From JANPIX01 sp031425195 (lineage in GTDB: Bacteria > Pseudomonadota > Alphaproteobacteria > Rhodobacterales > Rhodobacteraceae), in the NCBI GenBank assembly GCA_031425195.1, contig JANPIX010000011.1, positions 62,001-126,000 of the forward strand: a stretch of 64,000 nucleotides of DNA, written 5' to 3'. A program made the translations under genes and the position numbers. Shown in pieces: positions 7,509-16,402 of the stretch. The stretch's first letter is position 1; each line of letters starts with the position of its first letter. The notes under the pieces were generated by a model that saw nothing but the letters and a program-made list of their open reading frames with translations, was not told the origin of the DNA and did not search any database.

Positions 7509-8375
7509 ATGACTCCGATGGACCGTCTTCTGGCGCTGCCGATCTGGCAGGGCAACGTCACAGCTGCCCCCTTGGGTGGCGGCATCACCAATGTGAATTT
7601 TCTGGCTGAAGATGATCGTGGCCGCGTTGTCGTGCGGATCGGTGACGATATCCCGGTGCATCAGATCCTGCGGTTCAACGAACAGGCGGCCAGCCGCGCG
7701 GCCCATGCGGCCGGGATTTCGCCCCCGGTGTTGTTCGCATCGCCAGGGGCACTGGTGCTCGGGTTCATCGATGGCCGGACCTATGACGCATCCGATGTGC
7801 AGGGCAATCTTGAGGCCACGCTTGATCTGATCGCGCGAACGCACCGCGACATTCCAAGGCACCTGCGCGGGCCGGTCCTTGCGTTCTGGGTGTTCCATGT
7901 GATCCGCGATTACGGCGCGCGGCTGATCGCCGAAGGCTCCGCCCACGCCCCGCTGATCCCCGCTCTGATGGCCGAGGCGGAACAGCTTGAGGCCGGGGTG
8001 GGCCGTGTCGATATCGTGTTCGGTCACAACGATCTGCTGCCCGCCAATTTCATCGAAGATGCGAACCGCCTGTGGCTGGTGGATTGGGATTATGCCGGGT
8101 TCAACTCGCCGTTATTCGATCTGGGGGGGCTGGCCGCGAACAACGCGCTCGACCACGCGCAGGAAGACCGGATGCTGACGGCCTATTTCGACAGCACCCC
8201 GAACGCCGATCTCTGGCACCGCTATACCGCGATGAAGGCGGCGAGCGCGCTTCGCGAAACGCTTTGGTCCATGGTGTCGGAAACCCACTCTGACCTTGCC
8301 TTCGACTATTCCGCCTATTCCGCCAGCAATCTTGCCGTCTATCGCGCGGCATTCGACACCTATCTGCAATCCTGA
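7509..8375 (+). CDS. Choline/ethanolamine-kinase-like phosphotransferase
   Basis: A 288-residue aminoglycoside-phosphotransferase/choline-kinase fold protein. The N-terminal nucleotide loop is LGGGITNVNFLAEDD, the catalytic Brenner motif is FGHNDLLPANFIED (H-N-D....N), and the metal-binding DWDYAGFNSPLFDLG follows. It would phosphorylate choline, ethanolamine or a related amino alcohol in the cytoplasm. The next gene, 10 bp downstream, is a dimethylglycine-dehydrogenase-like enzyme, so the pair probably belongs to choline/betaine-type metabolism under the DeoR regulator. A second in-frame ATG at 7518 is also possible; neither has a good ribosome-binding site. Confidence 0.82.
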   Translation: MTPMDRLLALPIWQGNVTAAPLGGGITNVNFLAEDDRGRVVVRIGDDIPVHQILRFNEQAASRAAHAAGISPPVLFASPGALVLGFIDGRTYDASDVQGNLEATLDLIARTHRDIPRHLRGPVLAFWVFHVIRDYGARLIAEGSAHAPLIPALMAEAEQLEAGVGRVDIVFGHNDLLPANFIEDANRLWLVDWDYAGFNSPLFDLGGLAANNALDHAQEDRMLTAYFDSTPNADLWHRYTAMKAASALRETLWSMVSETHSDLAFDYSAYSASNLAVYRAAFDTYLQS

Positions 8376-8385
8376 AGGACAACCC

Positions 8386-10833
8386 ATGGCAGAGCTTCCC
8401 TCGACGGCAAAGGCCGTCATCATCGGCGGCGGCATCGTCGGGTGTTCGACGGCCTATCACCTGGGCAAGCTGGGGTGGACCGACACCGTTGTTCTGGAAC
8501 GCAAGAAACTGACCAGCGGCACAACTTTCCATGCGGCGGGCCTTGTGGGGCAATTGCGCACCTCGGCCAATATCACGCAGCTTCTGGGCTATTCCGTCGA
8601 TCTTTATCGCAGGCTGGAGGCGGAAACCGGCCTGCAGACCGGATGGAAGATGAACGGCGGGCTGCGCCTTGCCTGCAATGCCGAACGCTGGACCGAGGTG
8701 AAACGGCAGGCGACGACGGCCCATTCCTTTGGCCTTGAAATGCATCTTCTGACCCCGCGCGAGGCGCAGGATCTGTGGCCGCTGATGACCATCGACGACC
8801 TTGTCGGCGCGGCCTATCTGCCCACCGACGGGCAGGCAAACCCGTCCGACATCACGCAGTCCCTCGCGCGCGGGGCGCGGATGGCGGGGGTTTCGATCTT
8901 TGAAGACACGCCCGTGACCCGGATCATCGTGGAAGACGGGCGGGTGCGCGGGGTGGAAACCCCGGCGGGCACAATCGCCTGCGAAAAAGTGGTGATCTGC
9001 GCCGGACAATGGACGCGCACACTGGCCGCGACGCTGGGCGTAAACGTGCCCTTGGTCAGCATGGAACATCAGTACATGGTGACAGAACGGATCGACGGTG
9101 TGACTCCGGGTTTGCCCACGTTGCGCGACCCCGACCGTCTGACCTACTGGAAGGAAGAAGTGGGCGGCCTTGTCTGGGGCGGGTACGAGCCGAACCCAAA
9201 GCCATGGGCTGTGGGGGGCATCCCCGAAGGATTCCACTTCGAACTTCTGACCAGCGATTTCGACCACTACGGGCAGTTCATGGATGATGCGATTGCCCGC
9301 GTGCCTGCCTTGGCCACGGCAGGGGTGAAACAATTGATCAACGGGCCGGAAAGTTTCACGCCCGACGGCAATTTCATTCTGGGCGAAGCGCCAGAGCAGC
9401 CGGGCATCTTCATCGGCGCGGGCTTTAACGCATATGGCATCGCAGCGGGCGGCGGGGCTGGCATGGCACTGGCCGAATGGGTGGCCCATGGCAGCGCGCC
9501 CTATGATCTTTGGCCCGTGGACATCCGCCGGTTTGGCGCCGTTCACCGCAGCACCGATTGGGTGCGCGCGCGAACGGTGGAGGCGTACGGCAAACATTAC
9601 ACCATCGCCTGGCCGTCCGAGGAAATGACATCGGCCCGCCCGACCCGCAGGTCGCCGCTTTACGCGCATCTGTTGGCCGCCGGGGCCTGTTTCGGGGAAA
9701 AGCTGGGGTGGGAACGCCCCAACTGGTTCGCCGACACAGCGCTTGGCGAGGTTCCGGTGGACCGATACTCCTATGGCCGCCCCGGTTGGTTCGACGCCGT
9801 GGCCCGCGAACACAAGGCCGCGCGGCAGGCGGCGGTGCTGATCGACCAAAGCAGTTTTGCCAAGTTCACGCTGAAAGGTCCGGATGCCGCCGCCCGACTG
9901 AATTGGATCGCCGCCGGGAATGTCGATCGTCCTGTGGGCAGCCTGACCTACACTCAGATGCTGAATGCCAAGGGTGGCATCGAATGTGATCTGACAGTCG
10001 CCCGCGTCGCCCGTGATGAATTCTACATCGTGACCGGGACGGGCTTTGCGACGCATGATTATGACTGGATCGCCCGCAATCTGGGCGGTGCGCGGGCGGA
10101 ATTGGTGGATGTGACGGGTGGTTATGCCGTCCTGTCGCTGATGGGGCCAAATGCCCGCGACGTGCTGGCCCGCGTCTGCCCGGATGATCTGTCGAACAGC
10201 GGTGCGCCGTTTGGTTCGGCACGGCGCATCTCGGTTGCCATGTGCCCCGTTCTGGCGCTGCGCGTGACCTATGTCGGCGAGTTGGGCTGGGAACTTCACA
10301 TGCCCGTCGAAGTTGCCGTCACGGTGTATGAGGCGTTGATGGCGGCAGGGGCCGATCTCGGGTTGGTCAACGCAGGCTACCGCGCGATTGAAACGTTGCG
10401 CCTTGAAAAGGCGTACCGCGCCTGGGGTTCGGATATCGGCCCCGACCACACCCCGGTGGAGGCTGGACTGGCTTGGGCCGTCAAGATGAAGTCCGGGGTG
10501 GATTTCATCGGGCGCGACGCTGTGGCCGCCCAACTGGCAAACGGTGTCACCAAACGCTTTGCCGGGTTCACGGTGGATGACCCGCAGGTCATCCTTCTGG
10601 GACGCGAGACGATTTACCGCGACGGCGAACGGGTGGGCTGGCTGTCGTCGGGCGGCTTTGGGCACACGCTGGGCTGCGCCATCGGGTACGGCTATGTCCG
10701 CCATCCCGTGGGCGTTGACGCAGCGATGCTTGCCACAGGCCGCTGGGAACTCGAAGTTGCGTCAACCCGGGTCGCGGCGCAGCTTCACACAGGTGCGCTT
10801 TACGACCCGACAAACGCGCGGGTCAAAGCGTAA
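8386..10833 (+). CDS. FAD-dependent dimethylglycine/sarcosine dehydrogenase-like protein with GcvT domain
   Basis: An 815-residue fused enzyme. Residues ~5-390 form a DAO-type FAD domain (AVIIGGGIVGCSTAYHLG; the SGTTFHAAGL segment carries the His that is covalently flavinylated in DMGDH relatives). A FAO_M-like linker follows, and residues ~430-815 are a GcvT/aminomethyltransferase-like folate domain (YVGELGWELHMPVEV, RLEKAYRAWGSDI). Family members oxidatively demethylate N-methyl amino acids and hand the C1 unit to tetrahydrofolate. The start is the ATG preceded by GAAGGA. It is one of three such paralogues in this window and the only one paired with a kinase-like gene. The exact substrate is unknown. 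Confidence 0.88.
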   Translation: MAELPSTAKAVIIGGGIVGCSTAYHLGKLGWTDTVVLERKKLTSGTTFHAAGLVGQLRTSANITQLLGYSVDLYRRLEAETGLQTGWKMNGGLRLACNAERWTEVKRQATTAHSFGLEMHLLTPREAQDLWPLMTIDDLVGAAYLPTDGQANPSDITQSLARGARMAGVSIFEDTPVTRIIVEDGRVRGVETPAGTIACEKVVICAGQWTRTLAATLGVNVPLVSMEHQYMVTERIDGVTPGLPTLRDPDRLTYWKEEVGGLVWGGYEPNPKPWAVGGIPEGFHFELLTSDFDHYGQFMDDAIARVPALATAGVKQLINGPESFTPDGNFILGEAPEQPGIFIGAGFNAYGIAAGGGAGMALAEWVAHGSAPYDLWPVDIRRFGAVHRSTDWVRARTVEAYGKHYTIAWPSEEMTSARPTRRSPLYAHLLAAGACFGEKLGWERPNWFADTALGEVPVDRYSYGRPGWFDAVAREHKAARQAAVLIDQSSFAKFTLKGPDAAARLNWIAAGNVDRPVGSLTYTQMLNAKGGIECDLTVARVARDEFYIVTGTGFATHDYDWIARNLGGARAELVDVTGGYAVLSLMGPNARDVLARVCPDDLSNSGAPFGSARRISVAMCPVLALRVTYVGELGWELHMPVEVAVTVYEALMAAGADLGLVNAGYRAIETLRLEKAYRAWGSDIGPDHTPVEAGLAWAVKMKSGVDFIGRDAVAAQLANGVTKRFAGFTVDDPQVILLGRETIYRDGERVGWLSSGGFGHTLGCAIGYGYVRHPVGVDAAMLATGRWELEVASTRVAAQLHTGALYDPTNARVKA

Positions 10834-10849
10834 ACTGGCCTGTTCAAAG

Positions 10850-10872
10850 CCGCCCATTGCGGCCATGGGCGG
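10850..10872. terminator. GC hairpin after the DMGDH-like gene
   Basis: CCGCCCAT and ATGGGCGG form a perfect 8-bp stem with a 7-base loop, 16 bases after the stop codon. There is no T-run, so it may be a factor-dependent terminator or an mRNA 3'-end stabiliser. The rest of the gap up to 11024 holds the promoter of the next gene, not identifiable by eye. Confidence 0.4.
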
Positions 10873-11024
10873 GATCGGGCACTATATCTATGGCGTGCTC
10901 ATTTTTGGGGTGAATGCGCAGGCGTGTGAGGCTATACAAAAGCCAAGTCTGCCGCGGGCGTCACGGGCCAGAAATGCGCGCCCTGCAGTCGCGGCATCAG
11001 GCTGTCAAGGCAGGAGGCAAAGCC

Positions 11025-12773
11025 GTGCGGGGATTTGGGGCAGGGGTGTTCTGGGGCGGTATCGCCACGGTGGCGGGCTTGGCCGTCATATCGGAACTCA
11101 CGATGACGGGCGATGTGCGGGCCTCGCTGGACGCGGCTGCGCCCGCCCTGGTGGCTGTCCCTGAACCGGTAAAGCTACCAACGCCCAACCCTGCGCCAGC
11201 ACCAGCGCCCACACCAGCGCCCGCCGTCGCGCAACAGCCCGCCGAACCACAACCTGCGCCGCAACCGGCCACCGCACCCGCGCCGATGCCGCAAGCGGCA
11301 CAGCCTTCCGCACCATCAAGTGACCCGCTGATGGATCAGCCAGTGGCACCCGCTGCCGCACCAGCCCCGGCGGCGTCCGAAACGCCGGTGGAAACCGCCA
11401 TCGGCGACGTGCCAAAAGAACCGGCGCTGCCCATCGCCGAGGAACCGGCCCCGGTTGACGCGACCCCGGCCCCCGCCGTTTCAGAACAGGCACCCGAACT
11501 TGCGGCCAACACCGTTGTCTCCGAACCGGCCCCGACAGCGCCGGTTATTGATCCCATCCCCGAAACCCCGGTCGCGGCGGATACGCCCGTGACCGATGTG
11601 CCTGCCGAAACACTGGAAAAGCCCGCGGCAATCGAGCCGCCGCCTGCCGCACCCGCCGACCCGGTTGCAAGTGAAGCTGCACAACCCGCACGCGAACCAG
11701 TGAAACCCGCTGAACCCGCCCCCGCCGTCGCGGCCGTCGTAGCCACCCCTGAACCTGTGCCCGCCATGGCCGAGCCGGAACCCCAACCTGCCGCCGAACC
11801 GGAACCCGTACCCGTCATCGAACCGGCCCCTGCAGCACCCGCCGTCAAACGCAGCCTTCCCCAGATCGTCGCCGTGGCACCCGATCCCGACGCGCCCACA
11901 GCCGATGTCCCAATGAACGATGCCACCGATCCGGCAGCGCCCGCCGCCGACACCTTCACCACGTCGGACCAGCCGAACACCCTTGCCCCTGCACCCGGAT
12001 TCACCAAGGTCGTCCCCGGTGTCATGGCAAACCGCCTGCCGCGCATCGGGACCGACCCCGCGCCAGAGGCCGTGGAACAGATGCCCGAACCCGACATGCG
12101 GCCCGTTGCCCGCTTTGCCGCCGCATTTGAAAACCCCGAGGCTCGGCCCGTTTTCGCGATTGTTCTGATCGACAAGGGCCTGTCCGCAAGCGACCGTGAC
12201 AAGGTGGCAGGCCTGCCTTTCCCGATCAGCGTGGCAATTGACCCGCTGGCCCCCGACGCCGCCGCCACAGCCGAGGCTTACCGTGCCGCCGGGCGCGAAG
12301 TGGTCATGCTCGCGACCGGCATTCCCGAAGGTGCCGCTGCGTCCGATATCGCCGTCACCTTCCAAAGCAACGCCGAAGTGCTGCCCGAGGCCGTGGCGGT
12401 GCTGGATATTGAACAAGGCGGCTTTCAGGGCAACCGCCCGCTCGCCACCATGGTTGTCCCGGCAATCAAGGATCAAGGACGCGCCGTCATCACCTGGGAT
12501 CAGGGTCTGAATGCCGGCGATCAGGTCGCCCGCCGTGAAGCGGTGCCCGCCGGCGTCGTGTTCCGCCGTGTGGACGACGGTGCCAGCGATATCGCCGCAA
12601 TTCGCCGTAACCTCGACAAGGCGGCGTTCAAGGCGGGGCAGGTCGGCCGGGTGATCGTCGTGGCCGACGCAGGGGCCACAAGCCTTGCCGCGCTTGTCGT
12701 CTGGGTGCTGGAAGGGCGCGGCGCAGAGCTTGCCATCGCTCCCGTCACGGCGGCGCTGACGACGCCGGAATAG
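11025..12773 (+). CDS. Divergent polysaccharide deacetylase family protein (YibQ-like), Pro/Ala-rich
   Basis: A 582-residue envelope protein. A single N-terminal membrane anchor (FGAGVFWGGIATVAGLAVIS) is followed by ~300 residues of low-complexity Pro/Ala/Glu/Val sequence, a likely periplasm-spanning extended linker. The last ~220 residues match the divergent polysaccharide deacetylase domain (FAIVLIDKGLSASDRDKVAGLPFPISVAIDP, VMLATGIPEGAA, VFRRVDDG). The start is taken as GTG 11025: AGGAGG lies seven bases upstream and the anchor begins at once; the frame stays open further upstream. It may act in the periplasm on glycans or peptidoglycan; the activity of this family is not established. Its stop is 6 bp from the convergent glcB stop. 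Confidence 0.85.
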   Translation: MRGFGAGVFWGGIATVAGLAVISELTMTGDVRASLDAAAPALVAVPEPVKLPTPNPAPAPAPTPAPAVAQQPAEPQPAPQPATAPAPMPQAAQPSAPSSDPLMDQPVAPAAAPAPAASETPVETAIGDVPKEPALPIAEEPAPVDATPAPAVSEQAPELAANTVVSEPAPTAPVIDPIPETPVAADTPVTDVPAETLEKPAAIEPPPAAPADPVASEAAQPAREPVKPAEPAPAVAAVVATPEPVPAMAEPEPQPAAEPEPVPVIEPAPAAPAVKRSLPQIVAVAPDPDAPTADVPMNDATDPAAPAADTFTTSDQPNTLAPAPGFTKVVPGVMANRLPRIGTDPAPEAVEQMPEPDMRPVARFAAAFENPEARPVFAIVLIDKGLSASDRDKVAGLPFPISVAIDPLAPDAAATAEAYRAAGREVVMLATGIPEGAAASDIAVTFQSNAEVLPEAVAVLDIEQGGFQGNRPLATMVVPAIKDQGRAVITWDQGLNAGDQVARREAVPAGVVFRRVDDGASDIAAIRRNLDKAAFKAGQVGRVIVVADAGATSLAALVVWVLEGRGAELAIAPVTAALTTPE

Positions 12774-12779
12774 CCGGGC

Positions 12780-14936
12780 CTACCAGGCGGCCTTGACGGC
12801 CAGACGGGCCGCGTGCAGCACAGGCTCGGTATAGCCCGAAGGCTGGACGCGCCCCTGAAATACAAGGTCGCAGGCCGCCCGAAAAGCCGCGCCGTCAAAC
12901 GTGGGGGCCATCGGCCGATAGGCCGAGTCGCCCGCGTTCTGACTGTCCACAATTGTCGCCATCTTTTCCATCGCCGCCCGCACCCGCGCAGCGCTCACCA
13001 CACCATGATGCAGCCAGTTCGCCAGCGCCTGCGATGAAATGCGGCAGGTGGCGCGATCTTCCATCAATGCAACGTCGTGGATATCGGGCACCTTGGAACA
13101 TCCGACGCCCTGATCCACCCACCGCACGACATACCCTAGAATGCCCTGCGCGTTATTTTCCACCTCGGCCTGCACGGCATCAGCGTCCCAGTTGCCGGTG
13201 CCAAGCGGGATGGCCAGCAGATCGGCCAGACCGGCGCGTGGGCCACCCGCCGCGATGTCCGCCTGCCGGGCCATGACGTCCACCCGGTGATAATGCGTGG
13301 CATGCAGCGTCGCTGCCGTGGGTGACGGAACCCAGGCACAGTTGGCCCCGGCCATCGGATGCGCGATCTTCTGATCCAGCATCGCCGCCATCAGGTCAGG
13401 TGCCGCCCACATTCCCTTGCCGATCTGCGCACGCCCCCGCAAACCACAGGCCAGCCCGATATCCACATTGCGGTCTTCGTACGCCGTGATCCAGCGGGTG
13501 GTCTTCATGTCACCCGTCGGCACCATCGCCCCTGCCTCCATGGAGGTGTGAATCTCGTCCCCGGTCCGGTCCAGAAATCCCGTGTTGATGAACGCGATCC
13601 GGTTCTTGGCCGCGCGGATACATTCCCGCAGGTTTGCACTGGTGCGGCGTTCCTCGTCCATGATGCCCAGTTTAACGGTATGGCGCGGCAGTCCCAGAAC
13701 CGTTTCCACCCGGTCAAAAAGCGTGTCTGCAAAGGCCACTTCGTCAGGGCCGTGCATTTTGGGCTTGACCACATAAACCGCGCCCTGTTCAGAATTGCGC
13801 TGACCCGACGTCTTGTTCAGATCATGCATCGCGCAAAGGGTGGTGAGGAAAGCATCCAGAATACCCTCCGGAATTTCGCGGCCATCGGTGTCCAGAATGG
13901 CCGGACTGGTCATCAGATGTCCGACGTTGCGCACCAGCATCAGGGCGCGGCCCCGCACTGTAAACCGCGTGCCATCGGGGGCTGTCCAGATCTGATCCGG
14001 GTTCAAACGCCGCGTGACCCCGCGCCCGTTTTTCACCAGATCTTCGGTCAGGCTGCCTTTCATCAGGCCCAGCCAGTTGGCATAGGCCTGAACCTTGTCG
14101 CCCGCATCCACAGCGGCGACGCTGTCCTCGCAGTCCATGATGACGGATAGCGCGGATTCGATGCGGATGTCCGACAGCCCCGCCGCATCGACTGCACCGA
14201 TCGGGGTGGATGGGTCGATGATCAGCGCAATCAGCAAACCGTTCACACGCAGCAGAAACTCCTGCCCTTGCGCCTCGGTTCGGTACCCCGCGAACTGCGC
14301 TTCATCCCGCAATCCGGTCACACCCCCCGGCGTTCTGACGACCAACTTGCCGCCTTCGACTGTCAGGGCGGACACACCGCCCCACGACTGCTGTGCCAGC
14401 GGCGCCACGCTGTCCAGATGCGCACGCCCCCAAGCCACGACCCGCGCGCCCCGTGCCGGGTCATAGGGCTGGCCCGTGACAGGCAGGTCGCCCAAGGCAT
14501 CCGTGCCATAAAGCGCATCGTACAGACTGCCCCACCGCGCATTGGCCGCGTTCAGCGCATAGCGGGCGTTCATCACCGGCACCACAAGCTGCGGCCCCGC
14601 GACAAAGGCGATTTCACCATCAACCCCCGCCGTCCCGATCTCAAATTCCGGCCCATCCGGCACCAGATACCCGATTTCGGCAAGAAACCCCTGATAGGCC
14701 GCTGCATCGAACGTCATGCCGCGCCGCGCGATATGCCAATCATCGATCCGGGCCTGCAATTCAGCACGACGCGCCAAAAGCGCACGGTTGACCGGGCCAA
14801 GCTCGGCCACCGCATCTGCCATTCCCGCCCAGAAAGCAGCCGCATCCAACCCCGTGCCGGGCAACGCCTGTTCGATCACGAACGCATGCAGCGTGCTGTC
14901 CACAAGCAATCCATTGCACGCAAGGCGTTCGGTCAT
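12780..14936 (-). CDS. glcB: Malate synthase G
   Basis: A 718-residue malate synthase of the large G class, converting acetyl-CoA plus glyoxylate to malate. The TIM-barrel core is recognisable by SALSVIMDCEDSVAAVDAGDK, LMLVRNVGHLMTSPAI, KLGIMDEERRTS, and IAFINTGFLDRTGDEIHTSMEAGAM. The length is typical of GlcB. It is transcribed alone, divergent from the ArsR gene. In Rhodobacteraceae this enzyme serves glyoxylate from the ethylmalonyl-CoA pathway, glycolate or purine breakdown; no isocitrate lyase is adjacent. Confidence 0.97.
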   Translation of the reverse strand: MTERLACNGLLVDSTLHAFVIEQALPGTGLDAAAFWAGMADAVAELGPVNRALLARRAELQARIDDWHIARRGMTFDAAAYQGFLAEIGYLVPDGPEFEIGTAGVDGEIAFVAGPQLVVPVMNARYALNAANARWGSLYDALYGTDALGDLPVTGQPYDPARGARVVAWGRAHLDSVAPLAQQSWGGVSALTVEGGKLVVRTPGGVTGLRDEAQFAGYRTEAQGQEFLLRVNGLLIALIIDPSTPIGAVDAAGLSDIRIESALSVIMDCEDSVAAVDAGDKVQAYANWLGLMKGSLTEDLVKNGRGVTRRLNPDQIWTAPDGTRFTVRGRALMLVRNVGHLMTSPAILDTDGREIPEGILDAFLTTLCAMHDLNKTSGQRNSEQGAVYVVKPKMHGPDEVAFADTLFDRVETVLGLPRHTVKLGIMDEERRTSANLRECIRAAKNRIAFINTGFLDRTGDEIHTSMEAGAMVPTGDMKTTRWITAYEDRNVDIGLACGLRGRAQIGKGMWAAPDLMAAMLDQKIAHPMAGANCAWVPSPTAATLHATHYHRVDVMARQADIAAGGPRAGLADLLAIPLGTGNWDADAVQAEVENNAQGILGYVVRWVDQGVGCSKVPDIHDVALMEDRATCRISSQALANWLHHGVVSAARVRAAMEKMATIVDSQNAGDSAYRPMAPTFDGAAFRAACDLVFQGRVQPSGYTEPVLHAARLAVKAAW

Positions 14937-15048
14937 GGCAAAATCCTCTGATTGCGGAAAAGGTCGCAGGAATAGGCGGGGGTTGCAAGGTCGGTCGGCA
15001 ACTGTGTCGCCCTACCATAACCATTGCATTCCGGCCCGGCTCATGTTA

Positions 15049-15066
15049 CTTAGCATAATGGCTAAG
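15049..15066. promoter_or_regulatory. Perfect 6-6-6 palindrome overlapping the arsR-like start codon
   Basis: CTTAGC-ATAATG-GCTAAG: the central spacer contains the ATG of the ArsR-family gene. ArsR/SmtB proteins bind 12-2-12 or similar short dyads at their own promoters, so an autoregulatory operator is likely. Its overlap with the start codon would block both transcription and initiation. Confidence 0.6.
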
Positions 15067-15417
15067 CATGAACCGGATCTCTCGCGCATCTTTCAGGCCC
15101 TGTCGGACCCCACCCGGCGGCACATGTTGTCGCGGCTGGCCGGTGGCGCACTTCCCGTCACCGAACTGGCCAAACCCACTGGCATGGCGCTGCCCACGGT
15201 GCTGCGCCACATCGAGGTGCTGGCCGATGCCGGGCTGATCAGCACCGCCAAAACCGGGCGGACCCGCATGTGTCACGCCGAACCCGGCGCGCTTGCCAGT
15301 GTCGAAGACTGGCTCGCCCGTCAGCGCGCCGAATGGGAAGCGCGCCTTGACCGCCTTGAAACCTATGCCCTGCAATTGATGAAAGACCAATCCGATGACC
15401 CAGACCCCGACACTTGA
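15058..15417 (+). CDS. ArsR-family winged-helix regulator
   Basis: A 119-residue ArsR-type regulator: IFQALSDPTRRHMLSRLAGGALPVTELAKPTGMALPTVLRHIEVLADAGLI is the classical HTH_20 fold. The metal-binding ELCVCDL motif of arsenic sensors is absent; the sequence is of the type usually encoded before SRPBCC (AHSA1/START-like) genes. The start at 15058 is chosen by family length; a further ATG at 15043 is in frame. Its 3' end overlaps the next SRPBCC gene by 23 bp, so the three genes 15058-16356 form one operon. Confidence 0.9.
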   Translation: MAKHEPDLSRIFQALSDPTRRHMLSRLAGGALPVTELAKPTGMALPTVLRHIEVLADAGLISTAKTGRTRMCHAEPGALASVEDWLARQRAEWEARLDRLETYALQLMKDQSDDPDPDT

Positions 15418-15877
15418 CCCGGAACGGGATCTTGTCCTGACCCGTGACATGAACGTGCCCCGGCAGACGCTGTGGCAATGCTGGACACGGCCCGAACATC
15501 TGACACACTGGTTCGTGCCTGCACCCCACCGCGTGATACATTGCCGTCTCGATCTGCGCGTCGGCGGGGCCTTCAACACGACCTTCGACGTCGAAGGGAA
15601 CATCGTCGAAAACGAAGGCGTTTATCTGGACGTGGTGGAACACGAAAAGCTGGTCTTCACCGACGCCTATTCCGAAGGCTGGAAACCCGCCCCCGAACCC
15701 TTCATGACCGCAATCATCACGTTTGAGGATATCGGAAACGGGCGCACCCGCTATACCGCGCTCGTGCGGCACCGGACGGCAGAGATTGCCAAACAACACG
15801 CGGATATGGGTTTTCATTCCGGTTGGGGCACCGCCGCCACGCAATTGGAAACCTACGCGCAAACGCTCAACAACTGA
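15395..15877 (+). CDS. SRPBCC (AHSA1-like) domain protein 1
   Basis: A 160-residue single-domain SRPBCC/START-like protein. Diagnostic features are the opening TRDMNVPRQTLWQCWTRPEHLTHWFVP, the RVGGAFNTTFDVEG strand pair and the C-terminal long helix HSGWGTAATQLETYAQ. Such proteins bind hydrophobic ligands in a deep cavity; in ArsR operons their role is usually unknown. It overlaps the upstream regulator and is followed 20 bp later by a second SRPBCC gene. Confidence 0.9.
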   Translation: MTQTPTLDPERDLVLTRDMNVPRQTLWQCWTRPEHLTHWFVPAPHRVIHCRLDLRVGGAFNTTFDVEGNIVENEGVYLDVVEHEKLVFTDAYSEGWKPAPEPFMTAIITFEDIGNGRTRYTALVRHRTAEIAKQHADMGFHSGWGTAATQLETYAQTLNN

Positions 15878-15897
15878 CAATCGCACACAGGCAAAGC

Positions 15898-16356
15898 ATG
15901 GCAGACGATCCTACCATCACCCTGACCCGGCATATTCTGGCCACGCCCGACGTGGTCTGGCGCTGCTGGACAGACCCTGCACTCTTGCCCCAATGGTTCG
16001 GCCCCGCAGGCTACACTTGCCACACCAAAGAGATCGACCTGCGCCAAGGCGGCCTGTGGCGCTTTGACATGCGGGGGCCGGATGGCAAGGTCTGGCCCAA
16101 CCGTCACCGTTATACCCTGATGGACCGGCCCCGCCGCATTGCATTTCTGATGGACGACGATGCCGATGACAGCCCGGTGCCAGTCGTCGTCACCATAGAA
16201 GCAGTACCGGGCGGCACACTTCTTACGCAGGTGATGACGTTCCCGACGCTTGCCCAGCGAAAGCAGGTCGAAGGGTTCGGCGCCGTCGAACTCGGCAACA
16301 CCACGATGGCAAAACTCGCCCATTTCGCGGAAAACCTTGGCCCCCATCCTCTTTGA
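15898..16356 (+). CDS. SRPBCC (AHSA1-like) domain protein 2
   Basis: A 152-residue protein of the same fold as its neighbour: TRHILATPDVVWRCWTDPALLPQWFGPAGY, then LRQGGLWRFDMRGPDG, and a C-terminal helix GFGAVELGNTTMAKLAHF. The two SRPBCC proteins are clearly diverged from each other, so they may form a heterodimer or handle different ligands. The last codons lie inside a short sequence motif that recurs at the 3' end of pqiA (see 41002-41025). Confidence 0.9.
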   Translation: MADDPTITLTRHILATPDVVWRCWTDPALLPQWFGPAGYTCHTKEIDLRQGGLWRFDMRGPDGKVWPNRHRYTLMDRPRRIAFLMDDDADDSPVPVVVTIEAVPGGTLLTQVMTFPTLAQRKQVEGFGAVELGNTTMAKLAHFAENLGPHPL

Positions 16357-16368
16357 TCAAATATCCTC
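16345..16368 (+). repeat. Short 3'-end motif, copy 1
   Basis: Contains CTTTGATCAAATATCC, spanning the end of the SRPBCC gene including its TGA. A 21/24 match occurs in the same orientation relative to the gene directly after the pqiA stop. Both copies are followed by GC-rich hairpins. Confidence 0.6.
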
Positions 16369-16378
16369 GGGAGGGGGT

Positions 16379-16399
16379 GGGAGGGCAGACAGCCCTCCC
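16379..16399. terminator. GC-rich hairpin between convergent genes
   Basis: GGGAGGGC-AGACA-GCCCTCCC, a perfect 8-bp stem, sits between the SRPBCC stop and the DUF2256 stop. It lacks a T-run on either strand, so it is a candidate bidirectional, factor-assisted terminator. Confidence 0.5.
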
Positions 16400-16402
16400 T
16401 CC

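Noticed and set aside
8101..10704. 867-codon minus-strand open frame
   Set aside because: Antisense to the DMGDH-like gene; composition (His/Gln/Arg-rich) is typical of non-coding shadow translation.
11336..12476. Minus-strand Gly/Ser/Ala-rich frames resembling repeat proteins
   Set aside because: They mirror the Pro/Ala-rich linker of the plus-strand gene and have no start signal or domain.
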